The notes under the pieces: generated by a model | Told to the model about the DNA's origin: nothing | The model's input: only the letters and a program-made list of their open reading frames with translations | The model's database searches: none | Assembly (NCBI RefSeq): GCF_040676615.1 | Contig: NZ_JBFAPI010000002.1 | Location: 434,001-498,000, forward strand | Reading direction: 5' to 3' | Length of the DNA stretch: 64,000 bases | Source of the DNA: Asanoa sp040676615 | GTDB taxonomy: Bacteria > Actinomycetota > Actinomycetes > Mycobacteriales > Micromonosporaceae | Made by a program: the position numbers and the translations under genes | Shown: positions 55,633 through 63,788 of the stretch, piece after piece | How positions within the stretch are numbered: position 1 is the first letter of the stretch | Layout: each line of letters begins with the position of its first letter

Positions 55633-56553
55633 TTACTTTCGCGATTTCATCGCGCGGGCGAAGAACAACAGGTTGGCCGGGCGCTCGGCGAGGCGGCGCA
55701 TCATGTAGCCGTACCAATCGTCGCCGTAGGGCACGTAGACCCGCACGCTGTAGCCCTCGGCGGCCAGCCGCTGCTGCTCGTCGGGGCGGACCCCGTGCAG
55801 GAGCTGGAACTCGAACGCGTCGGGGGCCCGGTCGAACCAGCGGGCCCGGTCTTCGCCGATCGCGATCAGCCGCGGGTCGTGGGTGGCCAGCATCGGGTAG
55901 CCCTCGCCCGACATCAGGATGTTCATGCAGCGCACATAGGACTTGTCGACCTCGACGGCCGACTGGAACGCCACCGACTCGGGCTCCTTGTAGGCGCCCT
56001 TGCAGAGCCGCACCCGGGAGCCCGGCCCGGCCAGCTCGCGGCAGTCGGCCTCGGTGCGGCGCAGGTAGGCCTGCAGCACGGCGCCGGTGCCCGGGTAGTC
56101 CAGCCGCAGCTTCGCGAGAATCTCCAAGGTGGAGTCGGTCGTGGTGTGGTCCTCCATGTCGAGGGTCACCGTCGTGCCGGCATCGGCCGCCGCGGCGCAG
56201 ATCTGCCGCGCGAGGTCGTAGGAGAGTTGCTCGTCGAACTTCTGGCCGAGGGCCGAGAGCTTGACGCTGACCTCGGCCGCCGGGGTCAGCCCGGCACCCT
56301 GCAGGGCGGACAGCAGAGCCAGGTATTCGGCCTTGATCCCGGTCGCCTGCTCGGGGGTGAGGGTGTCCTCGCCGAGGTGGTCGAGGGTGACCCGCAGGCC
56401 CCCGGCGACCAGGTCGCGGGTGGCGTGCAGGGCGTCATCGGCAGTGGTGCCGGCGATGAACCGGCGGACGACGTCGCGGGTAAGCGGAGCCGTCTCGACG
56501 AGCCGCTCGACCCGGGATGACCGGGACGCGGCAAGGATGACCGATCGGAGCAT
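55633..56553 (-). CDS. Proline dehydrogenase (monofunctional)
   Basis: A 306-residue FAD enzyme with the PRODH barrel, oxidising proline to pyrroline-5-carboxylate at the membrane. Barrel motifs: VSVKLSALGQKFDEQ, VTLDMEDHTTTDSTL, LQAYLRRTEADCREL, VRLCKGAYKEPESVAF, MLATHDPRLI and FEFQLLHGVRPDEQQ with YVPYGDDWYGYMMRRLAERP. No P5C dehydrogenase gene is in the window. The ATG at 56553 is leaderless, with TACGCT 6 nt upstream. It diverges from the CGNR gene. Confidence 0.92.
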   Translation of the reverse strand: MLRSVILAASRSSRVERLVETAPLTRDVVRRFIAGTTADDALHATRDLVAGGLRVTLDHLGEDTLTPEQATGIKAEYLALLSALQGAGLTPAAEVSVKLSALGQKFDEQLSYDLARQICAAAADAGTTVTLDMEDHTTTDSTLEILAKLRLDYPGTGAVLQAYLRRTEADCRELAGPGSRVRLCKGAYKEPESVAFQSAVEVDKSYVRCMNILMSGEGYPMLATHDPRLIAIGEDRARWFDRAPDAFEFQLLHGVRPDEQQRLAAEGYSVRVYVPYGDDWYGYMMRRLAERPANLLFFARAMKSRK

Positions 56554-56559
56554 GACGGC

Positions 56560-56684
56560 AGCGTAACGCCCACGGACGCGGGGTTCTCGGCGAGCGCCTC
56601 GTCCCACCATGATCGCTTAGCGGAGTGGCACCGTCGCAGAGTGACCCGACGGACGAGGCACCCGGGTTCCGCGTCGTCTACGGT
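56560..56684. promoter_or_regulatory. Divergent leaderless promoters (PRODH / CGNR)
   Basis: Minus-strand TACGCT at 56560-56565 (6 nt from PRODH ATG) and plus-strand TACGGT at 56679-56684 (6 nt from CGNR GTG) bound the 137-bp gap. Confidence 0.5.
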
Positions 56685-56690
56685 TGTCGG

Positions 56691-57224
56691 GTGAACTTCG
56701 ATGCGTACGCGCGCACCGCCGTTGACCTGGTCAACGCCCCGATGGAGGGGATCGACGACCTGCGGGCCGTTTTCACCTCTGACAACGTCTGGATGCGCGA
56801 CGAGGTCACCGAGCGTGACGTGGCGGCGTTCCGGCGTGCTCAGAAGCGGCTGCGCGACGTCTTCCTGCTCGGCAGCGCCGGTCGCGACACCGAGGCGGTC
56901 AACGAGATCAATACGCTGCTGAAGGACCATCCGGTCCAGCCGCGCATCTCCGGCCACGACGCCAGCGACTGGCACATGCACGTGACCAGCCGCGGCGCGT
57001 CGGCCAGCGCCGAATACCTCGCCGCCGCGGTCTGGGGCCTGGCCGTCTGGCTGACCACCCACGGCAGCGCCCGGTTCGGTGTCTGCGCCGACGACCGGTG
57101 CGGCAACGTCTACTTGGACACCTCGTCCAACAACTGCCGGCGGTTCTGCTCGGAACGCTGCGCCACCCGCTCGCACGTGGCGGCACACCGGGCCCGCAAG
57201 CGGGCCACGTTGGCCGGCGTCTAG
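56691..57224 (+). CDS. CGNR zinc-finger (ABATE) regulator
   Basis: A 177-residue protein. The N-terminal ABATE domain begins FDAYARTAVDLVNAP. The C-terminal CGNR zinc finger reads CADDRCGNVYLDTSSNN then CRRFCSERCATRSHVAAHRARKR, with four or more Cys ligands and the CGN(V/R) signature. These proteins are thought to be transcription regulators with an N-terminal stress-ligand domain. The GTG at 56691 is leaderless. A longer frame to 56625 adds a hydrophilic head without a ribosome site. Target unknown. Confidence 0.88.
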   Translation: MNFDAYARTAVDLVNAPMEGIDDLRAVFTSDNVWMRDEVTERDVAAFRRAQKRLRDVFLLGSAGRDTEAVNEINTLLKDHPVQPRISGHDASDWHMHVTSRGASASAEYLAAAVWGLAVWLTTHGSARFGVCADDRCGNVYLDTSSNNCRRFCSERCATRSHVAAHRARKRATLAGV

Positions 57225-57252
57225 CCGGCACAGGCCGACAGCCGGCGTTTCG

Positions 57253-58053
57253 TCAGACTTTCGCCGGTGCCGGAAGGTGCTGGCGGGCAAACTCGAGCGC
57301 GGCCCGAAGATCTGCCTCGCGGACCGCGCGGCTCTTGGCGCCCCGGGTGTTGACCTCAACCGCGATCGACCCGCGGAAACCCCGCCCGGCGAGCGACTGG
57401 AGCAGCTCGCCGCAGGGTTGGTTGCCGCGACCGGGCACCAGGTGCTCGTCGCGCCCCTCGCCGCTGCCGTCGCCCAGGTGCACGTGCTTGAGCCCGTCGC
57501 CCATCGAGTCGGCCATGGCCAGCGCGTCGGTGCGCGATGCCGCGCAGTGCGACAGGTCGAGCGTGTAGGCGTCGAAACCGGCCTCGGTCGGGTTCCAGCC
57601 CGGCTGGTAGGGCACGAACTCGCGGCCCGCCATGCGTACGGGGAACATGTTCTCGATCGCGAAGGTCAGGTCGCTGTGCTTGTGTGCGATGCGTTCCAGC
57701 CCCGGCTGGAACGACCGGGCGTAGTCGCGCTGCCAGGTGAAGGGCGGGTGCACGACCACGGTCGGCGCCTCCACCGCCTCGGCGAGCTCGGCCGCGCGGC
57801 GCAGCCGCTCCCACGGGTCGGAGCTCCACACCCGCTGGGTGACCAACAGGCACGGCGCGTGAACGGAGAGCACCGGCACGCCGTAGTGGGCGGCGAGCCC
57901 GCGCAGGGCACCGGCGTCCTGGCTCACCGCGTCGGTCCAGACCATGACCTCGACGCCGTCGTAGCCCAGCGCCGCGGCCATCTCGAAGGCCGCCGCGGTC
58001 GGCTCAGGGAAGACCGAAGAGCTTGACAGGAGTACGGGGGAACGCGAGGTCAC
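57253..58053 (-). CDS. Sugar phosphate isomerase/epimerase (xylose-isomerase-like TIM barrel)
   Basis: A 266-residue AP-endonuclease-2-type TIM barrel. Conserved metal/active-site positions are seen in YDGVEVMVW, VLSVHAPC, VVVHPPF, FAIENMFP, TLDLSHCAAS, HVHLGDGSGEGRDEHLVP and IAVEVN. It resembles mycobacterial Rv0498 at the same locus. Substrate unknown. The GTG at 58053 is leaderless: TACCCT (58061-58066) ends 7 nt before it. It is convergent with the CGNR gene (29-bp gap). Confidence 0.87.
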   Translation of the reverse strand: MTSRSPVLLSSSSVFPEPTAAAFEMAAALGYDGVEVMVWTDAVSQDAGALRGLAAHYGVPVLSVHAPCLLVTQRVWSSDPWERLRRAAELAEAVEAPTVVVHPPFTWQRDYARSFQPGLERIAHKHSDLTFAIENMFPVRMAGREFVPYQPGWNPTEAGFDAYTLDLSHCAASRTDALAMADSMGDGLKHVHLGDGSGEGRDEHLVPGRGNQPCGELLQSLAGRGFRGSIAVEVNTRGAKSRAVREADLRAALEFARQHLPAPAKV

Positions 58054-58060
58054 GACTGTC

Positions 58061-58066
58061 AGGGTA
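58061..58066 (-). promoter_or_regulatory. Leaderless -10 of the TIM-barrel gene
   Basis: TACCCT, 7 nt before the GTG at 58053 on the minus strand. Confidence 0.5.
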
Positions 58067-58114
58067 GCCCTACGTGGCTCTACTCACTCGGACGAGCCAC
58101 CGCAAATCCCTCGT

Positions 58115-59059
58115 TTATGCCGATTCAAGCTGATCAAGCCGCCGCAGGATCACGCCCTCCCGGAGGGCCCAGGGGCAGATGTCGACCGCGTCGATCTGCA
58201 GCCGCCGGAGCACCGCCTCGGCGACCACGGCGCCGGCCAGCAACTGGTGCGACCGGCTGGCGCTGACCCCCTCCAGCTCGTAGACCTGGCGCGGCGGGAT
58301 CAGCCGGATGAAGCCGAGCACCTGGCGCAGGCCGTGCACGGGCAGCGCGCGCGGCTCCCACAGCCCCTGCCGGGACGGCGCCGCACCGGCCAGCCGGGCC
58401 AGCGTGCGGAAGGTCTTCGAGGTGGCCACCGCGCGGTCCCACTTGGTGTCGGCCAGCTTCGCGACGGCGCCGTCGAGCTGCTTCTCGACGTAGCGCTGCA
58501 GCTCGTCGACGGCCTTGGGCGACGGCGGCGTCGAGGTGTCGCGGTCGACGCCGAGCAGCTCCCGGCTGAGCCGCCCGGCACCCAGCGGCAGCGACATCGC
58601 GAGATCGGGCGTCTCGTCGATGCCGGCCGCGATTTCCAGCGAGCCGCCGCCGATGTCGACCACCAGGAGCCGGCCCGCCGACCAACCGAACCACCGGCGT
58701 ACGGCCAGGAAGGTGGCCCGGGCCTCGTCGGCCCCGGAGAGCACCTGGAGGCGCACCCCCGTCTCCTTGCGCACCCGGGTCAGCACGTCGCGGGCGTTGG
58801 TGGCGTCGCGCACCGCGGAGGTGGCGAAGGCCAGCAGGTCGTCGGCCTTGAGCTTCTTGGCGCTGACCTGGGCGTCGTGCGCGGCCTTGACCAACGCGTC
58901 GGCGCCGGCGACGGTGAGCGCGCCGTCGGGACCGATCTGCTCGGCGAGCCGCAACACCGCCTTCTCCGAATGCGCCGGCCACGGGTGCGCGCCGTGGTGC
59001 GCGTCCACCAACAGCAGGTGCACGGTGTTGGAACCGACGTCGAGCACGCCCAGCCTCAT
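58115..59059 (-). CDS. Ppx/GppA-family exopolyphosphatase
   Basis: A 314-residue actin-fold phosphatase that cleaves polyphosphate or pppGpp. N-terminal LGVLDVGSNTVHLLLVD is phosphate loop 1, LLVVDIGGGSLEIAAG is phosphate loop 2, with the acidic site ATSAVRDATNARDVL. The length is that of the short actinobacterial Ppx1 type (Rv0496). It is close to senX3-regX3-phoU, so it fits a role in phosphate storage. The ATG at 59059 is leaderless (TAAGGT). Confidence 0.92.
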   Translation of the reverse strand: MRLGVLDVGSNTVHLLLVDAHHGAHPWPAHSEKAVLRLAEQIGPDGALTVAGADALVKAAHDAQVSAKKLKADDLLAFATSAVRDATNARDVLTRVRKETGVRLQVLSGADEARATFLAVRRWFGWSAGRLLVVDIGGGSLEIAAGIDETPDLAMSLPLGAGRLSRELLGVDRDTSTPPSPKAVDELQRYVEKQLDGAVAKLADTKWDRAVATSKTFRTLARLAGAAPSRQGLWEPRALPVHGLRQVLGFIRLIPPRQVYELEGVSASRSHQLLAGAVVAEAVLRRLQIDAVDICPWALREGVILRRLDQLESA

Positions 59060-59065
59060 GTGCGC

Positions 59066-59127
59066 ACCTTATGGGGCGCGGGTTGCCGTGCGGCACGCAA
59101 GGCTCGCAGCCTATTCGGGCGTAGTCT
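59066..59127. promoter_or_regulatory. Divergent leaderless promoters (Ppx / Cys-rich protein)
   Basis: Minus-strand TAAGGT (59066-59071) and plus-strand TAGTCT (59122-59127), each 6 nt from its start codon, in a 74-bp gap. Confidence 0.55.
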
Positions 59128-59133
59128 TGTCAG

Positions 59134-60009
59134 GTGCCAGCACGCAACCAACTCCGCGTTCTCGTCGACTCGGCCGACGAACCCCGCAGCCGGGAGGTCG
59201 ACCTCGACTTTCCGCGCGAATGGGTCGAGTTCTTCGACCCGGAGGACCCCAAGCACCTCATCCGTGCCGACCTCACCTGGTTGCTCTCCCGCTGGACGTG
59301 CATCTTCGGCAAGGGCTGCCACGGCATCATCGAGGGCGGGTCCGAAGACGGCTGTTGCTCGCACGGCGCGTTCTTCACCGACTCCGACGACGAGGCCCGG
59401 GTGCGTGCCGCGGCCAAGAAGCTGACGCCGGAGACCTGGCAGCACTACCGCCGCGGGTTCAAGAACTACACGGAGATGGACACGGTCGACGGCAAGACGC
59501 CGGCCCGGCGCACGGCCACGCGAGACGACGACGGGCCGTGCGTGTTCCTCAACGACGCCGACTTCCCGGCCGGCGGCGGCTGCGCGCTGCACGCCCAGGC
59601 CCTGCGCGACGGCGTGCACCCGCTGGAATACAAGCCCGACGTCTGCTGGCAGCTCCCGGTGCGCCGCGACCAGGACTGGAACAAGCGCCCCGACGGCACC
59701 AAGATCCTGATCACCACGCTGACCGAGTTCGACCGCCGCGGCTGGGGCTCCGGCGGCCACGACCTGCACTGGTGGTGCACATCGTCGCCGGAGGCACATG
59801 TCGGCCGCGAGCCGATGTGGCAGTCCTACGAGCCCGAACTGGTCGCCCTGATCGGCAAGGCGGCCTACGCCAAGCTGGCCGAGCTGTGCGCCGCCCGGGC
59901 CCGCCGGGGCATGGTGGCACCGCACCCGGCCGACCCGAAGCGCCGCTTGCCGATGGCGCGTGAGGTCCACGGCGGCCGCGAGCCCGCCACCCCGCCGAAG
60001 AAGCGCTGA
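59134..60009 (+). CDS. Conserved Cys-rich protein (Rv0495c-like)
   Basis: A 291-residue soluble protein with nine Cys: WTCIFGKGCHGIIEGG, GCCSHGAFF, GPCVFLND, GGCALHAQAL, DVCWQLPV, WWCTSSPEA, and one more near LAELCAAR. Clusters with His nearby (GCHG, CSHG, ALHAQ, DLHWWC) suggest a metal or Fe-S site, as in YkgJ-type zinc/iron-cysteine families. It corresponds to mycobacterial Rv0495c by position next to ppx. Function is not established to my knowledge. Start is a leaderless GTG (TAGTCT). It is convergent with regX3 over 13 nt. Confidence 0.75.
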   Translation: MPARNQLRVLVDSADEPRSREVDLDFPREWVEFFDPEDPKHLIRADLTWLLSRWTCIFGKGCHGIIEGGSEDGCCSHGAFFTDSDDEARVRAAAKKLTPETWQHYRRGFKNYTEMDTVDGKTPARRTATRDDDGPCVFLNDADFPAGGGCALHAQALRDGVHPLEYKPDVCWQLPVRRDQDWNKRPDGTKILITTLTEFDRRGWGSGGHDLHWWCTSSPEAHVGREPMWQSYEPELVALIGKAAYAKLAELCAARARRGMVAPHPADPKRRLPMAREVHGGREPATPPKKR

Positions 60010-60022
60010 CCTAGGGCAGGGC

Positions 60023-60706
60023 CTACGGCTCGAACTTGTAGCCCAGGCCGCGCACCGTGACGATGAAGCGCGGCGTCGACGGCTCCGGCTCGACCTTCGA
60101 GCGCAGCCGCTTGACGTGCACGTCGAGGGTCTTCGTGTCACCGACGTAGTCGGCGCCCCAGACCCGGTCGATGAGCTGGCCCCGGGTGAGCACCCGGCCG
60201 GCGTTGCGCAGCAGCAGTTCGAGCAGCTCGAACTCTTTGAGCGGCAGTTGCACGGCCGAGCCGTCGACGGTCACCACGTGCCGCTCGACGTCCATCCGCA
60301 CCGGGCCGGCGGCCAGGGTCGGCGTGTCGGGCTCGGTGGTCTCCGTGCCGTGGCGGCGCAGCACCGCCCGGATCCGGGCGACCAACTCGCGCGGCGAGTA
60401 GGGCTTGGTGACGTAGTCGTCGGCACCGATCTCCAGGCCGACCACCTTGTCGATCTCGCTGTCGCGCGCGGTGACCATGATGATCGGCACCTTCGAGCGC
60501 TGGCGGAGCTGACGGCAGACCTCGGTGCCCGACATCTCGGGCAGCATCAGGTCCAGCAGGACGATGTCGGCGCCGGTCCGGTCGAACTCGGTCAGCGCCA
60601 AGGTGCCGGTCGGTGCGACCGAAACCTCGAAACCCTCCTTGCGGAGCATGTACGAGAGGGCATCGGAGAACGACTCTTCGTCCTCGACCACGAGCACGCG
60701 GGCCAC
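60023..60706 (-). CDS. regX3: Response regulator RegX3
   Basis: A 227-residue OmpR/PhoB-type regulator. Receiver: RVLVVEDEESFSDAL, phospho-acceptor Asp in VLLDLMLPEMSG, and Lys in YVTKPYSPRELVARI. The DNA-binding winged helix has LPLKEFELLELLLRN and DYVGDTKTLDVHVKRLRSKV, with the terminal YKFEP hairpin. It controls phosphate-starvation genes as the partner of SenX3. The GTG has AAGGAAGGAAG upstream, 12 nt after the senX3 stop. Confidence 0.95.
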   Translation of the reverse strand: MARVLVVEDEESFSDALSYMLRKEGFEVSVAPTGTLALTEFDRTGADIVLLDLMLPEMSGTEVCRQLRQRSKVPIIMVTARDSEIDKVVGLEIGADDYVTKPYSPRELVARIRAVLRRHGTETTEPDTPTLAAGPVRMDVERHVVTVDGSAVQLPLKEFELLELLLRNAGRVLTRGQLIDRVWGADYVGDTKTLDVHVKRLRSKVEPEPSTPRFIVTVRGLGYKFEP

Positions 60707-60718
60707 GGACTTCCTTCC

Positions 60719-62011
60719 TTACCGCTCGGATCGGCTCGACTCGACCGATCCAGTCACGATCTCAATTGACGGGGGTAGCGGGAGGGCGGCGTCCGGCGGG
60801 CTCGCCGGGAGCCGGAGGGTGAACGTCGACCCCTCCCCGAGTGTGCTGACAACGTCGATGCGACCGCCATGGTTTGTGGCGATGTGTTTGACGATCGCGA
60901 GGCCGAGGCCGGTGCCGCCGGTGGCCCGGGACCGGGCCCGGTCGGCGCGGTAGAACCGCTCGAAGATCCGGTCGACCTCGTCGGCGGCGATGCCGATGCC
61001 CTGGTCAGCCACCGAGAGCACGACCGCGTCGTCGTCGAGCGCGGTGGTGATGGTGATCCGGGTCTGCTCCTTCGAGTACGCGATCGCGTTCTCCACCAGG
61101 TTGGCCATCGCGGTGGCGACCTGGCTGTCGCTCCCGTAGACGGTCAGCCCGCGCCTGCCCTCGACCACGACCTCGATGTCGCGGGCCGACGCGGTGGTCC
61201 GGGTGCGGTCGATGACCTCGGCGACCACCCAGTCGACCGAGACCGGTTCGGCTTCGGGCAGCGGGTCGGCGCCCTGCAGCCGGGCCAGGTCGAGCAGTTC
61301 GTTGACCAACCGGCCGAGCCGGGTCGACTCGTGCTGGATGCGCAGCGCGAACCGGCGGGCGGCGGCCACGTCCTCCTCGGGGCCGGCGCCGGGCTGCGGG
61401 CCCACGTTGGTCGGGTCGGTGGCGTCGAGCAGCGCCTCGGCGAGCAGTTGCAGCGCGCCGATCGGGGTCTTGAGCTCGTGGCTGACGTTGGCGACGAAGT
61501 CGCGGCGCACCCGGCTGACCCGGTGTGCCTCGGTCACGTCGGCGGCCTCGACGGCCACGAAGTTGCCACCAAGACCCACGGCGCGCAGGTGTACGCCGAG
61601 CGGGTCGGACGCGCTCCCATCGCCGCGCGGCAGGTCGAGTTCGACCTCGCGGCGGACGCCGGAGCGGCGCACCTGGCCGGCGAGGGTACGGATGATCGGG
61701 TGCGCGACCATGCTGCCCGGGGTGCCCGCCGAGCGGAGCAGACCCATCGCCCGTGCCGATGGGTTGACCAGGATCACGCTGTCGTCGCCGCCGAGCACCA
61801 CCACGCCGACCCGCAGCGAATCGAGGCTCTTGCGACCCAACCCCGGTTGCGGATCGTGCCGGTCGATGGTGATCGCCTGCCTTCCGTCGCCGGTAGCCCG
61901 GGCAGCGGCAACCGCCGCTGATCCCCGGCGCCTCATGCGCGGGATCAGCGATCCGACGGCGAAGCCCGCCAACAGGCTGGCGCACACGCCAGCCACGATC
62001 GCCCATTCCAC
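60719..62011 (-). CDS. senX3: Sensor kinase SenX3
   Basis: A 430-residue histidine kinase. One N-terminal membrane helix (AIVAGVCASLLAGFAVGSLI) leads to a PAS-like domain (LDSLRVGVVVLGGDDSVILV). The HisKA motif FVANVSHELKTPIGALQLLA carries the phospho-His. The ATPase has ANLVENAIAYSKEQ (N), VADQGIGIAADEVDRIFERF (G1) and GGTGLGLAIVKHIATNHGG (G2). SenX3 lacks a periplasmic sensor and reads phosphate status through the Pst/PhoU system. The GTG is leaderless, TACGAT lying 6 nt upstream. Confidence 0.95.
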   Translation of the reverse strand: MEWAIVAGVCASLLAGFAVGSLIPRMRRRGSAAVAAARATGDGRQAITIDRHDPQPGLGRKSLDSLRVGVVVLGGDDSVILVNPSARAMGLLRSAGTPGSMVAHPIIRTLAGQVRRSGVRREVELDLPRGDGSASDPLGVHLRAVGLGGNFVAVEAADVTEAHRVSRVRRDFVANVSHELKTPIGALQLLAEALLDATDPTNVGPQPGAGPEEDVAAARRFALRIQHESTRLGRLVNELLDLARLQGADPLPEAEPVSVDWVVAEVIDRTRTTASARDIEVVVEGRRGLTVYGSDSQVATAMANLVENAIAYSKEQTRITITTALDDDAVVLSVADQGIGIAADEVDRIFERFYRADRARSRATGGTGLGLAIVKHIATNHGGRIDVVSTLGEGSTFTLRLPASPPDAALPLPPSIEIVTGSVESSRSER

Positions 62012-62017
62012 GAGGCG

Positions 62018-62023
62018 ATCGTA
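62018..62023 (-). promoter_or_regulatory. Leaderless senX3 -10 element
   Basis: TACGAT, 6 nt before the senX3 GTG on the minus strand. Confidence 0.5.
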
Positions 62024-62082
62024 GGGTCATTGTTTACGAACAGCCTGGTCGGGCCGGGCAAACCGGGCGCAGATCGCCCAAT

Positions 62083-62144
62083 GTTCACCGGCCCGTCCGG
62101 CCCCGTTTACTGGCGTTCTGTGACATACACCTACGGTGAACCGG
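62083..62144. promoter_or_regulatory. PHO-box-like repeats between senX3 and phoU
   Basis: GTTCACCG (62083-62090), GTTTACTGGC (62105-62114), GTTCTGTGAC (62115-62124) and, on the other strand, CCGGTTCACC (62135-62144) resemble the GTTCACC half-sites of actinobacterial PHO boxes. Two of them are directly adjacent 10 bp apart. Position fits RegX3/PhoP control of both senX3-regX3 and phoU. Confidence 0.5.
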
Positions 62145-62226
62145 ACATAGCTCAACGTCCGACCGGATATTACTCTCCGGTCATCTCCCGTTTTGTCACC
62201 GACACCCCGTTTCCAGGAGCACCGAG

Positions 62227-62886
62227 ATGGCCTTGCGCGAAGAGTTCCGCGCTGACCTGCACATCGTCAGCCAACTGTTGGTCGACATGGCGGAGGCGGT
62301 GCGCGCCGCGATGAGCCAGGCGACGACCGCGCTGCTGCACGCCGATCGGGCCGCCGCCGAGGACGTGATCTCCCGGGACGCTGAGGTCGACGCCCTCTAC
62401 CACCAGGTCGAAGACCGGGTGACCGATCTCATGGCCCGCCAGGCGCCGGTGGCCAGCGACCTGCGGGTGCTGATCACCGCGCTGCAGGTGGGCGCCGACC
62501 TCGAGCGGATGGGTGACCTGGCCGACCACGTGGCCAAGACCGCCCTGCGCCGCCACCCGTCCCCGGCCGTGCCGGCCGAGCTGCGGCCGGTCTTCATGGC
62601 CAAGGCCGACGTGGCCGACAAGATGGCCGCGAAGATCGCCGACGTGCTCTCCAAGCTCGACGCGGTCGGCGCGGCCGAGCTCGAGGGCGACGACGACGCG
62701 ATGGACGCCCTGCACGTCGAACTCTTCAAGGTCATGCTCAGCCCCGACTGGCCCTACGGCGCGGAGACCGCGATCGACGGCGCCCTGCTCGGCCGCTTCT
62801 ACGAGCGCTTCGCCGACCACGCGGTGAACGCCGGCCACCACGTGATCTACCTGGTGACCGGCGAACAGCCGGGTGTCACGAACTAG
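62227..62886 (+). CDS. phoU: Phosphate signalling protein PhoU
   Basis: A 219-residue all-helical protein with two PhoU three-helix repeats. The metal-cluster motifs are ADLERMGDLADHVAK (repeat 1) and YERFADHAVNAGHHVIY (repeat 2). PhoU links the Pst transporter to the kinase and keeps SenX3-RegX3 off when phosphate is plentiful. AGGAG lies about 8 nt before the ATG. Its stop abuts the gpmA stop (CTAGCTA). Confidence 0.95.
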   Translation: MALREEFRADLHIVSQLLVDMAEAVRAAMSQATTALLHADRAAAEDVISRDAEVDALYHQVEDRVTDLMARQAPVASDLRVLITALQVGADLERMGDLADHVAKTALRRHPSPAVPAELRPVFMAKADVADKMAAKIADVLSKLDAVGAAELEGDDDAMDALHVELFKVMLSPDWPYGAETAIDGALLGRFYERFADHAVNAGHHVIYLVTGEQPGVTN

Positions 62887-63636
62887 CTAACGACCCTGGT
62901 TGGCCACGGCCGCCGCCGCCTCGGCGGCGGCCTCCGGGTCCAGGTAGGCGCCGCCGCGCGTGACCGGACGCAGGTCGGCGTCGAGGTCGTAGCGCAGCGG
63001 GATACCGGTCGGGATGTTGAGCTTGGCGATCGCCTCGTCCGAGATCTGGTCGAGGTGCTTGACCACGGCCCGCAGCGAGTTGCCGTGCGCGGCGACCAGC
63101 ACCGTCTTGCCGGCCAGCAGGTCCGGCACGATCGCGTCGTACCAGTAGGGCAGGGTGCGTACGAGCACGTCCTTGAGGCACTCGGTGCGCGGCATCAGCT
63201 CGGGCGGCAGGGTCGCGTAGCGCGGGTCGCCGGTCTGCGCCCACTCGTCGTCGGGGTCGATCGGCGGCGGCGGCACGTCGTAGGACCGGCGCCAGAGCAT
63301 GAACTGCTCCTCGCCGTACTCCTCGAGCGTCTGCTTCTTGTTCTTGCCCTGCAGCGCACCGTAGTGGCGCTCGTTGAGCCGCCACGACCGGCGCACCGGG
63401 ATCCACGACCGGCCGGCCTCGCCCAGCGCCAACTCGCTGGTGCGGATCGCCCGGCGCAGCACGCTGGTGTGCAGCACGTCGGGCATCAGGTCGTGCTCGC
63501 GCAGCAGCGCACCGCCGCGGCGGGCCTCGGTCTCGCCCTTGTCGGTGAGGTCGACGTCGACCCACCCGGTGAACAGGTTCTTCGCGTTCCACTCGCTCTC
63601 GCCATGCCGGAGCAGCACCAACGTCCCCACAGTCAT
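62887..63636 (-). CDS. gpmA: 2,3-bisphosphoglycerate-dependent phosphoglycerate mutase
   Basis: A 249-residue dPGM of glycolysis. The phospho-His lies in LVLLRHGESEWNAKNLFTGW, with RAIRTSELAL, RSWRLNERHYGALQGKNK (substrate loop) and the second His in VLVAAHGNSLRAVVKHLD. The ATG at 63636 has GAGGA about 7 nt upstream. A longer frame to 63696 has no good site. The gene is next to phoU and senX3 as in mycobacteria (gpm1). Confidence 0.96.
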   Translation of the reverse strand: MTVGTLVLLRHGESEWNAKNLFTGWVDVDLTDKGETEARRGGALLREHDLMPDVLHTSVLRRAIRTSELALGEAGRSWIPVRRSWRLNERHYGALQGKNKKQTLEEYGEEQFMLWRRSYDVPPPPIDPDDEWAQTGDPRYATLPPELMPRTECLKDVLVRTLPYWYDAIVPDLLAGKTVLVAAHGNSLRAVVKHLDQISDEAIAKLNIPTGIPLRYDLDADLRPVTRGGAYLDPEAAAEAAAAVANQGR

Positions 63637-63788
63637 GCAGCCATCCTCGCGCAGCCGGTCGGCGGGCCCGCAACCACCCGGGGTGACGTGGGCCATGTCG
63701 AAATGGAGGTGACTTCCAGGGCCCGCACAACTTAGGTTGCGTAAGGCCGCCGTTGCCGGGCGGTCATTACCCCGGGGGGCTTGGCTTG

